Position numbers and translations under genes: made by a program. A stretch of DNA of 6,486 nucleotides from Bacteroidia bacterium (GTDB taxonomy: Bacteria; Bacteroidota; Bacteroidia; Chitinophagales; Saprospiraceae). Numbering within the stretch: position 1 is the stretch's first letter; every line of letters begins with the position of its first letter. The stretch covers positions 1-6,486 of the forward strand of contig JAUIIF010000269.1 of the NCBI GenBank assembly GCA_030431945.1, written 5' to 3'. The notes below the pieces were generated by a model that was not told the DNA's origin, ran no database searches, and was given only the letters and a program-made list of their open reading frames with translations. This document shows, piece by piece, positions 1 through 5,944 of this stretch.

Positions 1-198
1 CAAGCTTCGAGCTTCGAAGCTTCGGTAGCTAACGAAGGTAACAAGTCCGAGCAGGCAACTGCAGTAGGAAAGCTTGTTGCGGAGCGTGCTGCTGAAAAGG
101 GAATTAGCAAAGTCCTCTTCGATCGGGGAGGATATCTGTTTCACGGACGGGTCAAGGCGCTGGCTGAAGGCGCCCGCGAAGGAGGCCTTAAATTCTAA
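1..198 (+). CDS. rplR: 50S ribosomal protein L18, C-terminal part (5' end outside window)
   Basis: Frame 1 is open from the first base to a TAA at 196-198 and encodes the last 65 residues of L18 (the full protein is usually about 115-120 residues). The visible part contains the family's conserved C-terminal block: AVGKLVAERAAEKGI, then a VLFDRGGY segment, then HGRVKALAEGAREGGLKF, closely matching the E. coli L18 ending HGRVQALADAAREAGLQF. L18 binds 5S rRNA and helps attach it to the large subunit. It lies 11 bp upstream of rpsE, as expected for the spc operon. The first 25 bases carry three copies of AGCTTCG, in a poorly conserved part of the protein. The identification is secure; the upstream half is not visible. 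Confidence 0.97.
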   Translation, partial: QASSFEASVANEGNKSEQATAVGKLVAERAAEKGISKVLFDRGGYLFHGRVKALAEGAREGGLKF

Positions 199-209
199 AT
201 AGCACTACA

Positions 210-785
210 ATGGCTGATAACAGAAATTCAGGTGGTGGTGGAGGCCGCAACCGACGCGATAACGACCGCCGCGGCGGACGCAACGACAAGCAGCAAGGCA
301 CTGAGCCGGAACTGCGCGAAAAAATGGTGGCCCTTAACCGGGTAGCCAAAGTAACCAAGGGTGGCCGTACGTTCACCTTCGCGGCTATCGTAGTCGTTGG
401 TGACGGAAAAGGTAAAGTAGGACACGGCATGGGCAAAGCCCGTGACATCTCCGAAGCCATCCAGAAAGCAACCGATAATGCCCGTAAGAGCATGATCAAG
501 GTGCCGCTGCACAAGGGAACGATCCCGCACGAGCAGCTGGGTAAGTACGGTGCCGGCAAAGTATTGCTCAAGCCTGCTTCCGAAGGTACCGGTGTAATTG
601 CTGGTGGTGCTATGCGTGCCGTACTGGATATTGCCGGTGTACACAACGTACTGGCAAAGTCTCAGGGCTCCTCTAACCCACACAACGTAATCAAGGCAAC
701 CATTGACGCGCTGAAGAAACTCCGCAGCCCAATGGAAATTGCCAAGCAGCGGGGTATTTCCATGGAAAAACTGTTCGAAGGGTAA
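210..785 (+). CDS. rpsE: 30S ribosomal protein S5
   Basis: Encodes 191 residues. The conserved core begins near residue 34 (REKMVALNRVAKVTKGGRTF) and contains the S5 N-terminal RNA-binding domain with VVGDGKGKVGHGMGKA (about 62-77). The C-terminal S5 fold follows, with PASEGTGVIAGGAMRAVLD (about 121-139) and VHNVLAKSQGSSNPHNVIKAT. S5 sits at the mRNA entry side of the 30S subunit and affects decoding accuracy. The protein is longer than E. coli S5 (167 residues) because of an N-terminal extension at residues 3-30 dominated by Gly, Arg, Asn and Asp, including a run of five Gly and an RRGGR motif; it is probably disordered. The ATG at 210 is 11 bp after the rplR stop with no Shine-Dalgarno sequence (leader AAATAGCACTACA), as is usual in Bacteroidota. 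Long antisense reading frames across it are composition shadows. Confidence 0.98.
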   Translation: MADNRNSGGGGGRNRRDNDRRGGRNDKQQGTEPELREKMVALNRVAKVTKGGRTFTFAAIVVVGDGKGKVGHGMGKARDISEAIQKATDNARKSMIKVPLHKGTIPHEQLGKYGAGKVLLKPASEGTGVIAGGAMRAVLDIAGVHNVLAKSQGSSNPHNVIKATIDALKKLRSPMEIAKQRGISMEKLFEG

Positions 786-793
786 CACCTCCC

Positions 794-809
794 GCTCCCC
801 CTGCGGAGC
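794..809 (+). other. Small hairpin in rpsE-rpmD spacer
   Basis: GCTCC (794-798) can pair with GGAGC (805-809) around a six-base loop. It lies just after the rpsE stop in a spacer of about 60 bp. There is no U tract after it, so it is not an intrinsic terminator; it could be an mRNA stability or processing element, or chance. Confidence 0.25.
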
Positions 810-851
810 TTCCGGTAACCCCATTCAAGTACAGTACAACAATAAATGAAC

Positions 852-1031
852 ATGGCAAAGGTTAAAATCACTCAGGTCAAAAGCGTGATCGATCGCCCGA
901 AGAAACAGAAGGCAACGATCCAGGCCCTTGGTCTGAAGCGCATGCACCAAACCGTGGAAAAGGAGAATACTCCCGTTATCCAGGGTATGATCAAGGCAGT
1001 AAGCCACCTTGTTAAAGTAGAAGAGGCTTAA
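852..1031 (+). CDS. rpmD: 50S ribosomal protein L30
   Basis: Encodes 59 residues from the ATG at 852, beginning MAKVKITQVKS. The frame also has an ATG at 846 that would add Met-Asn. I chose 852 because E. coli L30 and Bacteroidota relatives begin MAK. The protein has the complete L30 pattern: an N-terminal strand KVKITQVKSVI, RPKKQKATIQALGL, then MHQTVEKENTPVIQGMI and a C-terminal HLVKVEE. L30 is a small globular protein of the large subunit; it is absent from some bacterial lineages but present here. It is separated from rpsE by about 66 bp and from rplO by 147 bp, wide gaps for genes of this operon. No Shine-Dalgarno is present; the leader (ACAACAATAA) is A-rich. Confidence 0.95.
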   Translation: MAKVKITQVKSVIDRPKKQKATIQALGLKRMHQTVEKENTPVIQGMIKAVSHLVKVEEA

Positions 1032-1054
1032 GGTTCGTTCGTCGGCCAGTGAGT

Positions 1055-1099
1055 GTTGGTTCAGGTCCGTCAGGACAAAATGACACTTTTCTGACCAAC
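1055..1099. repeat. Inverted-repeat element upstream of rplO
   Basis: GTTGGTTCAG (1055-1064) pairs with CTGACCAAC (1091-1099): nine base pairs with one bulged T. Nested inside are GTCA (1069-1072) and TGAC (1081-1084) spaced by 8 bp. GTCAG (1069-1073) and CTGAC (1091-1095) are also an exact inverted pair. Two near-copies of TCAGG(T/A)C start at 1061 and 1070. It sits about 10 to 55 bp upstream of the sigma-54-like promoter core. That place suits an activator binding site or a structured RNA in the rpmD-rplO spacer. Symmetry is seen directly; the role is inferred. Confidence 0.45.
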
Positions 1100-1108
1100 T
1101 TACCCTGC

Positions 1109-1124
1109 TGGTACGATAGTTGCC
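1109..1124 (+). promoter_or_regulatory. Candidate sigma-54 (RpoN) -24/-12 promoter for rplO-secY
   Basis: TGGTACG-ATAG-TTGCC matches the RpoN consensus TGGYACR-N4-TTGCW at all positions except the last (C for W). The two invariant dinucleotides are GG at 1110-1111 and GC at 1122-1123, with exactly the required 10 bp between them. If functional, transcription would start near 1135, giving a leader of about 44 nt before the rplO ATG at 1179. No good Bacteroidota housekeeping box (TTG ... TAnnTTTG) was seen in the same spacer. Dependence on sigma-54 would require an enhancer-binding activator. The match is direct observation; activity is inference. Confidence 0.5.
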
Positions 1125-1178
1125 CTTGTTTGCACCTGCGTCCGCGCCCTACAAGCTTCCTAAAAAAATTAGTCCGTA

Positions 1179-1625
1179 ATGGAACTGAATAATCTCAAAC
1201 CAGCCGCCGGCGCTACGAAGTCCGGTAAGCGAATCGCTCGTGGACAGGGCTCAGGCCGTGGTGGTACCTCCACCCGTGGTCACAAAGGTGCCAAGTCCCG
1301 CAGTGGTTACAAGAGCAAGCGTAACTTTGAAGGTGGTCAGATGCCACTGCAAATGCGCCTGCCGAAGCGTGGCTTCAACAGCCCGAACCGTACGGAGTAC
1401 GTTGCTTTCAACCTAGACCGCCTGCAGGCGATCAGCGAAAAGTACGGCCTTACGGAAATTACCCCAGCCGCTCTCTACGCTGCCGGAATCATCAAGAAAA
1501 ATGATCTGGTAAAAGTGCTCGCTTCCGGTGAGCTCACGGCTAGCCTGACGGTAACGGCACACGCTGCTTCTGCTTCAGCTAAGGAAGCTGTAGAGAAAGC
1601 TGGCGGTTCTATCACCATCTCCTAA
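1179..1625 (+). CDS. rplO: 50S ribosomal protein L15
   Basis: Encodes 148 residues. The N-terminal third is the typical Gly/Arg/Lys-rich L15 extension that threads into 23S rRNA, with GQGSGRGGTSTRGHKGAKSR (about 23-42), FEGGQMPLQMRLPKRGF (about 50-66) and SPNRTEYVAFNLDRL. The C-terminal domain carries the conserved GIIKKNDLVKVLASGELTASLTVTAHAASASAKEAVEKAGG. Length is close to E. coli L15 (144). L15 is a late assembly protein of the large subunit. The start at 1179 is preceded by CCTAAAAAAATTAG and no Shine-Dalgarno. rplO is followed 12 bp later by secY, so the two are surely co-transcribed. They may be partly uncoupled from the upstream genes by the long 147-bp spacer and its candidate promoter. 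Confidence 0.98.
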   Translation: MELNNLKPAAGATKSGKRIARGQGSGRGGTSTRGHKGAKSRSGYKSKRNFEGGQMPLQMRLPKRGFNSPNRTEYVAFNLDRLQAISEKYGLTEITPAALYAAGIIKKNDLVKVLASGELTASLTVTAHAASASAKEAVEKAGGSITIS

Positions 1626-1637
1626 ATACTAGATCCC

Positions 1638-3005
1638 ATGATGAGGTTTTTTGAAACGCTAAAGAACATGTGGTCAATTGAGGAACTGCGCAAGCGGATT
1701 CTCTTTACCGTGTTACTGATTGCTATCTACCGTCTGGGTTCTTACATCGTACTTCCTGGTGCGGATGTGGACGCCCTGAAGGCGTCAATGGAAAATTCAG
1801 GTGGTGGTAATGACCTGCTGGGCCTGATTAACCTGTTTACTGGTGGCGCGTTTAACAACGCTTCCATCATGGCACTGGGCATCATGCCGTACATCACGGC
1901 AAGTATCATTGTTCAGTTGCTCGGCTTTGCCGTACCGTACTTCCAGCGCTTACAGAGCAAGGAAGGAGAGTCCGGCCGCAAGAAGCTAAGCCAGATCACC
2001 CGCGCACTGACGGTGGCCATTACCCTGGTTCAGGGTGCTGGATACCTCACTTACATCAAGAGCAACGGCGGTATGAGCTCCCTGGTAGACGAGTCCGTCT
2101 TCTGGCTCTCCGGCATCGTTATCCTGTCCACCGGTACCATCTTCGCGATGTGGTTGGGGGAGCGGATTACTGATCGCGGCATCGGTAATGGTGTCTCCCT
2201 CCTGATTACGGTAGGTATCATCGTTGGTCTTCCAACGGCGCTGGGCTTCGAACTGGTAGATAAATCTGACCGTCTCCTCCTGTTCGCCCTCGAAATGTTC
2301 GGCTTCTTCTTCGTTACCATGGTAACGGTGATGGTCGTAACCGGGGTGCGTAAGATTCCCCTGCAGTTTGCTAAACGCATGGTGGGGCGCGGACAAGGTG
2401 CGGCTCCCAGCCGTACGGAACGTGACTACATTCCGCTGAAAGTAAACGCTTCCGGAGTTATGCCGATCATCTTCGCGCAGGCACTGATGCTGCTGCCCGT
2501 AAGCCTTGCCGGCTTCGGTAGCAACGAAGCGCAAAGCAGCTGGTTGGTACAACAGTTCAATGACTTTACTTCCCCGCTCTACAACGTGGTCTACTTTATC
2601 CTGGTAGTGGTTTTCACTTATGTCTACACGGCACTGGTAGTGAACCCCGGTCAGTACACGGAGTACCTGCGTCGGCAGAACGCCTTTATTCCTGGTGTTC
2701 GCGGTGGTGCGGAAACGGAAGAATACATTGACGCAATTACGAGTCGTATCACGCTCCCGGGTTCTATTATCCTGGGCCTGATTGCCATCTTACCTGCTCT
2801 CGTAGCCGGAGTTGGGGTGAATACACAGTTTGCCATTTTCTTCGGGGGTACTTCCCTGATCATTATGGTGGGTGTTGTCCTCGATACCCTGCAGCAGATC
2901 GAAAGCTACCTGTTGATGCGTAAGTACGACGGCCTGGTGAAGGATGGTCGCCTGGAAGGTCGCAGCGGCGGTAGCCGGATGCAAAGCCTTGGTGCCGACT
3001 TCTAA
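1638..3005 (+). CDS. secY: Preprotein translocase subunit SecY
   Basis: Encodes 455 residues (E. coli 443) with ten hydrophobic helices, roughly at 21-40, 77-97, 121-140, 154-174, 183-203, 213-236, 271-293, 313-336, 371-391 and 396-418. The plug region LINLFTGGAFNNASIMALG (63-81) runs into the SecY signature GIMPYITASIIVQLL (81-95). The second signature WLGERITDRGIGNGVSLLI spans 172-190. The cytoplasmic C5 loop has AFIPGVRGG (349-357) with R355 matching the essential R357 of E. coli. SecY forms the inner-membrane channel with SecE/SecG and works with SecA or ribosomes. It starts 12 bp after rplO. A second ATG at 1641 is an equally possible start. The C-terminal tail (about 440-455) is Gly/Ser-rich and slightly long. 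A terminator follows, so secY is the last gene of this operon. Confidence 0.98.
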   Translation: MMRFFETLKNMWSIEELRKRILFTVLLIAIYRLGSYIVLPGADVDALKASMENSGGGNDLLGLINLFTGGAFNNASIMALGIMPYITASIIVQLLGFAVPYFQRLQSKEGESGRKKLSQITRALTVAITLVQGAGYLTYIKSNGGMSSLVDESVFWLSGIVILSTGTIFAMWLGERITDRGIGNGVSLLITVGIIVGLPTALGFELVDKSDRLLLFALEMFGFFFVTMVTVMVVTGVRKIPLQFAKRMVGRGQGAAPSRTERDYIPLKVNASGVMPIIFAQALMLLPVSLAGFGSNEAQSSWLVQQFNDFTSPLYNVVYFILVVVFTYVYTALVVNPGQYTEYLRRQNAFIPGVRGGAETEEYIDAITSRITLPGSIILGLIAILPALVAGVGVNTQFAIFFGGTSLIIMVGVVLDTLQQIESYLLMRKYDGLVKDGRLEGRSGGSRMQSLGADF

Positions 3006-3021
3006 ACCGATCCCGTTACAC

Positions 3022-3035
3022 CGATCTTCGGATCG
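3022..3035 (+). other. C(UUCG)G-capped hairpin after secY
   Basis: CGATC (3022-3026) and GATCG (3031-3035) pair perfectly around TTCG, giving a five-bp stem closed by C-G with a UUCG tetraloop, a very stable RNA motif. It begins 17 bases after the secY stop and precedes the intrinsic terminator. It likely protects the mRNA 3' end or blocks exonucleases; that role is inferred. Confidence 0.5.
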
Positions 3036-3050
3036 TTGCTGTAATGGAAT

Positions 3051-3088
3051 AAACGCCTCTTCCGCTTTGCGGGAGGGGCGTTTGTTTT
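3051..3088 (+). terminator. Strong rho-independent terminator of the ribosomal protein-secY operon
   Basis: Bases 3051-3065 pair with 3069-3083: a 15-bp stem with two G-T wobbles and a TTT loop. It is followed by GTTTTA on the + strand. The stem bottom is AAACGCC/GGCGTTT, so an A tract lies opposite the U-rich exit. Placed 46 bases after the secY stop, it should end transcription before the MATE gene. Confidence 0.88.
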
Positions 3089-3267
3089 AGTAGGGGAACG
3101 GATCCGCCGGCTGCAGGGGGTAATGCCAGTTGTTTCCACTGGGCAAGGTTAATAAAGAAAAACCAAGCTAAACCCCTTTCTGCTCGGTGTCGCGCAACTT
3201 TAGCCGCGCTTCCCAACCTGTAAAGGAGAACGATTATTACGATTACCGCATAAGCACACTTTCAAGC

Positions 3268-4656
3268 ATGCGCCAAAAAATCTGGAAACTACTCGGTGAT
3301 GCAGTTCGCGGTAAAGCTTTTGATCTGACTGCGATCAGTATCCCGAAAGCAATCGTACTGCTGGCAGTACCCATGATGCTGGAAATGGCCATGGAGTCGA
3401 TCTTCGCGCTGGTGGATACCTTTTTTGTCGGGCAGATCGGTACCGAAGCTTTGACGACCGTAGGGCTGACCGAGGTGATGATGACCCTGGTGTACAGCGT
3501 AGCCATCGGGTTGAGTACTGCCCCTATGGCGATGGTCGCCCGGTTTATCGGAGAGAAAAATCCGCAAGCGGCGGGTAAGGCTGCCGGCCAGGCAATCATT
3601 ATGGGAATTTTCGTCAGTTTACTCATTGCCCTGCCGGGTATGCTGTATGCGGAAAAACTCCTGGCGCTCATGGGCGCCAGTGAGACGGTAATTGCCGAAG
3701 GGGTGGGGTACACCCGGATCATGTTTGCCACGAACGTGGTCATAATGTTGCTCTTCGTAATCAACGGGATCTTCCGGGGGGCGGGAGAAGCAGCGCGTGC
3801 CATGCGGGTGTTGTGGATTGCGAACGGGATCAACATCGTGTTGGACCCGATCTTTATTTTTGGGATAGGTCCTCTGCCCGGCTTTGGTGTGGAAGGTGCG
3901 GCGATCGCTACGTCAATTGGTCGGGGGGTAGGCGTGGCGTATCAGTTGTACTTGCTGTTTAGTGATCGGTCGGTCATTAAACTGGGGGCCAGGGCCTGGA
4001 TCATTGACTGGGCGATGCAGCAGCGGATTGGGCGGATTGCCTCTACCGGAGCCTTTCAGTACCTCATTGCTTCCGCCAGCTGGGTGTTCCTGATGCGCAT
4101 TGTCGCTAGCTTTGGTGACGCCGCCGTGGCTGGTTATACCGTGGCTATTCGCCTGATCATCTTTACCCTTTTACCCGCGTGGGGACTGGCAAATGCTGCC
4201 GCAACTTTTGTTGGCCAGAACCTCGGCGCTAAACAGCCCGAACGGGCCGCCCAGGGCGTGTGGACGACCCTGAAAGTGACCAGTATCTACCTGACCGTAC
4301 TATCAGTCGGGTATTATGTTTTTGCGGGGACGCTGGTGCAAAGTTTTGCCCAGGAGGAAGCCGTCATCAGTTACGGTATCACCGCTCTCCGGGTATTTGC
4401 CATTGGTTACGTCTTCTTTGGGGTAGGCATGATTCCCATTCAGGCGTTTAACGGTGCGGGAGATACCCGCACACCCACCCTGGTGAATTTTATCTGCTTC
4501 TGGCTCCTGGAGATACCCCTTGGCTATTATTTCGGTGTTTCCCTTGGTTACGCAGTCGAAGGTGTCGTGTGGGCGGTAGTCGTAGCTGAGGTTATTCTTG
4601 GCGTGCTGGCGATCTACTTGTTCTGGCGGGGAAGTTGGAAAAATGCAGTGGTCTGA
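3268..4656 (+). CDS. MATE family efflux transporter
   Basis: Encodes 462 residues from the ATG at 3268. The frame is open upstream to a GTG at 3187, but the extra 27 residues (polar, Tyr/Asp/Ser-rich) do not resemble MATE N-termini. MATE proteins are 12-helix inner-membrane antiporters that use Na+ or H+ gradients to expel cationic drugs and other organic compounds. Helix 1 has VPMMLEMAMESIFALVDTFF, with D50 at the position of the conserved helix-1 acid (D41 in PfMATE, D36 in V. cholerae NorM). The two pseudo-symmetric halves show as FRGAGEA (about 169-175) and FNGAGDTRTPT (about 394-404), and as ARFIGEK and VGQNLGAK. Length is normal for the family. It stands alone behind the secY terminator, and the substrate cannot be read from sequence. 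No Shine-Dalgarno lies at a usable distance from 3268; an AAGGAG at about 3223 is too far upstream. Confidence 0.93.
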   Translation: MRQKIWKLLGDAVRGKAFDLTAISIPKAIVLLAVPMMLEMAMESIFALVDTFFVGQIGTEALTTVGLTEVMMTLVYSVAIGLSTAPMAMVARFIGEKNPQAAGKAAGQAIIMGIFVSLLIALPGMLYAEKLLALMGASETVIAEGVGYTRIMFATNVVIMLLFVINGIFRGAGEAARAMRVLWIANGINIVLDPIFIFGIGPLPGFGVEGAAIATSIGRGVGVAYQLYLLFSDRSVIKLGARAWIIDWAMQQRIGRIASTGAFQYLIASASWVFLMRIVASFGDAAVAGYTVAIRLIIFTLLPAWGLANAAATFVGQNLGAKQPERAAQGVWTTLKVTSIYLTVLSVGYYVFAGTLVQSFAQEEAVISYGITALRVFAIGYVFFGVGMIPIQAFNGAGDTRTPTLVNFICFWLLEIPLGYYFGVSLGYAVEGVVWAVVVAEVILGVLAIYLFWRGSWKNAVV

Positions 4657-4685
4657 GGAACCGCTGCAAAGAATCCCTCTGTACC

Positions 4686-4728
4686 TGATCTCACTTTGTG
4701 CTCCCGGGGCAATCGCCCGGGCAGATCA
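4686..4728 (+). other. Possible three-way-junction structure 3' of the MATE gene
   Basis: TGATCT (4686-4691) pairs with AGATCA (4723-4728) to close a structure. Inside are a small hairpin CAC-TTT-GTG (4692-4700) and a GC-rich hairpin with CCCGGG(g)C (4703-4710) pairing to GCCCGGG (4715-4721) around AATC. All three elements abut with one or two unpaired bases. No U tract follows, so it is not a classical terminator, though the GC-rich stem may still cause pausing or protect the transcript's 3' end. The structure is drawn by eye; the three-bp arm is weak. Confidence 0.4.
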
Positions 4729-4752
4729 TCCGCTAGAAGCATCGCTGATCGG

Positions 4753-4769
4753 TTCAGGTTATACCTGAA
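4753..4769. promoter_or_regulatory. 17-nt interrupted palindrome, possible operator
   Basis: TTCAGGT-TAT-ACCTGAA is a perfect seven-bp inverted repeat with a three-base centre, followed by a run of A. It lies about 139 bp upstream of the likely hydrolase start. A lone half-site TACCTGA recurs 80 bp upstream at 4682-4688. As A, not T, follows the hairpin on the + strand, it is not a terminator; a dimeric repressor site is a reasonable inference. Confidence 0.35.
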
Positions 4770-4813
4770 AAAACTCTGTTGGGAGGGCCACCGTCCATCA
4801 AAAACTGATATTG

Positions 4814-4821
4814 TAAATTTA
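4814..4821 (+). promoter_or_regulatory. Weak Bacteroidota -7-like box for the hydrolase gene
   Basis: TAAATTTA matches five of six fixed positions of the Bacteroidota -7 element TAnnTTTG. No TTG lies at the expected 17-23 bp upstream (the nearest, at 4779-4781, is 32 bp away), so this is weak. If used, transcription would begin near 4828, which excludes translation from the ATG at 4826 and favours the ATG at 4892. Confidence 0.2.
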
Positions 4822-4891
4822 TGGGATGAGTGATAAACATATTACTCAGGTAAAGCTTCGGCCTGCCATCCGTCAAAATCAATTTTCAGCT

Positions 4892-5944
4892 ATGAGACTT
4901 TTTGTGATATTCTCCGTTTTATGTTTGGTTACCGGCTGCTCTCCGCAGCAGGAACCTGCCCCCCCGGCGGAAGTTGCTGCACTGGAAGATTACCATGACC
5001 TGTCGGCCAACGTTGCCGACCAATTCTCCGGCGGAGCTAAAATGATACCCATCACCACGCCCGTGGGAGACTTCAGGGTGTGGACCAAGCGGGTGGGCAA
5101 TAACCCGGACGTAAAAGTCCTGCTACTGCACGGCGGCCCCGGTGCCAACCACGCTTACTTTGAATGCTTTGACAGCTATTTCCCCGGCGCAGGTATTGAG
5201 TACTATTACTACGACCAGTTAGGCAGCCGGTTGAGTGATGTTCCAACCGACCCGGAACTATGGACCATTGATCGCTTCGTTGACGAGGTGGAGCAGGTCC
5301 GCCAGGCCCTCGGCCTGGAACAGGAGAATTTTTACATCCTGGGGCACAGCTGGGGCGGAATCCTGGGCCTCGAGTACGCCCTGAAGCACCAGGACAAAAT
5401 GAACGGCCTCATCATCAGTAATATGATGGTTTCCATCCCAGATTATAATGCTTACGCAGACAATGTCCTCGGGCCCCAGCTTGACCCCGACACCTTGGCC
5501 GCCATTCAGGCTTACGAAGCGGCCGGTGACTTTGACAACCCTGGGTACATCAGTACGATCACCAATAACTATTACCCCAAACACGTCCTCCGCCTGCCAC
5601 TCGAAGAATGGCCCGAGCCCGTCAACCGCGGGTTTGATCAGCTTAACGCTCAGATTTACGTCGGTATGCAGGGCCCGAGTGAGTTTGGCATCAGGGGAAA
5701 TGCTTCTTTACTGAACTGGGACCGGCGTCAGGACCTCGCCAAAGTAACCATCCCGGTCCTGACAATCGGCGGCCAGTACGACACGATGGATCCGGAGCAT
5801 ATGCGGCAAATTGCGGAAGAATTTCCTGATGGAAGTCACGTTCACTGTCCAACGGGCAGCCATATGTCATTCTATGACGACCAGAAGACTTACTTTGCCG
5901 GCGTCATTGACTGGATAAATGAGGTGGAAAGCAGGGAGGAGTAG
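4892..5944 (+). CDS. Lipoprotein alpha/beta hydrolase, proline iminopeptidase family
   Basis: Encodes 350 residues. I chose the ATG at 4892 because it places a classic lipoprotein signal at the N-terminus: MRLFVIFSVLCLVTGC, with lipobox VTGC and the lipidated Cys at residue 16. The upstream ATG at 4826 would bury this behind 22 polar residues. The mature protein has the S33-type alpha/beta hydrolase motifs: the oxyanion-hole HGGPG (80-84), YYDQLGSRLSD, the WTIDRFVDEVEQVRQALGL helix, the nucleophile elbow GHSWGG with Ser153, the acid Asp297 in GGQYDTMDP and His324 in GSHMSFYD. The catalytic triad is intact. Relatives (proline iminopeptidase, tricorn-interacting factor F1) remove N-terminal residues, often proline, from short peptides. 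Here the enzyme is probably membrane-anchored in the periplasm or at the outer membrane, which suits peptide scavenging. Actual substrate is unproven; other ester or amide hydrolysis is possible. Confidence 0.88.
   Translation: MRLFVIFSVLCLVTGCSPQQEPAPPAEVAALEDYHDLSANVADQFSGGAKMIPITTPVGDFRVWTKRVGNNPDVKVLLLHGGPGANHAYFECFDSYFPGAGIEYYYYDQLGSRLSDVPTDPELWTIDRFVDEVEQVRQALGLEQENFYILGHSWGGILGLEYALKHQDKMNGLIISNMMVSIPDYNAYADNVLGPQLDPDTLAAIQAYEAAGDFDNPGYISTITNNYYPKHVLRLPLEEWPEPVNRGFDQLNAQIYVGMQGPSEFGIRGNASLLNWDRRQDLAKVTIPVLTIGGQYDTMDPEHMRQIAEEFPDGSHVHCPTGSHMSFYDDQKTYFAGVIDWINEVESREE

Noticed and set aside
228..824. Long minus-strand open frame (198 codons) opposite rpsE
   Set aside because: It overlaps a certain ribosomal protein gene, has no family features, and arises from codon bias of the real gene.
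1986..2552. Minus-strand open frame (188 codons) opposite secY
   Set aside because: Low-complexity, His/Glu/Gln-rich translation with no recognisable motif; secY on the other strand is certain.
3130..3157. TTG-N17-TAATAAAG as a promoter for the MATE gene
   Set aside because: The -7 element matches TAnnTTTG poorly (only TA and the final G), so it is not better than chance.
3187..3267. Extension of the MATE protein to a GTG start at 3187
   Set aside because: The 27 added residues are polar and unlike the family; the ATG at 3268 gives a normal MATE N-terminus (MRQKIWKLLGD).
3243..3836. Minus-strand open frame (197 codons) opposite the MATE gene
   Set aside because: The Ala/Ser/Thr/Ile-rich product mirrors the membrane-helix codons of the MATE gene; no start context or family support.
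4753..4774. Palindrome plus A run as an intrinsic terminator
   Set aside because: On the + strand the hairpin is followed by A rather than T; on the - strand the T run comes before the hairpin, so neither direction fits.
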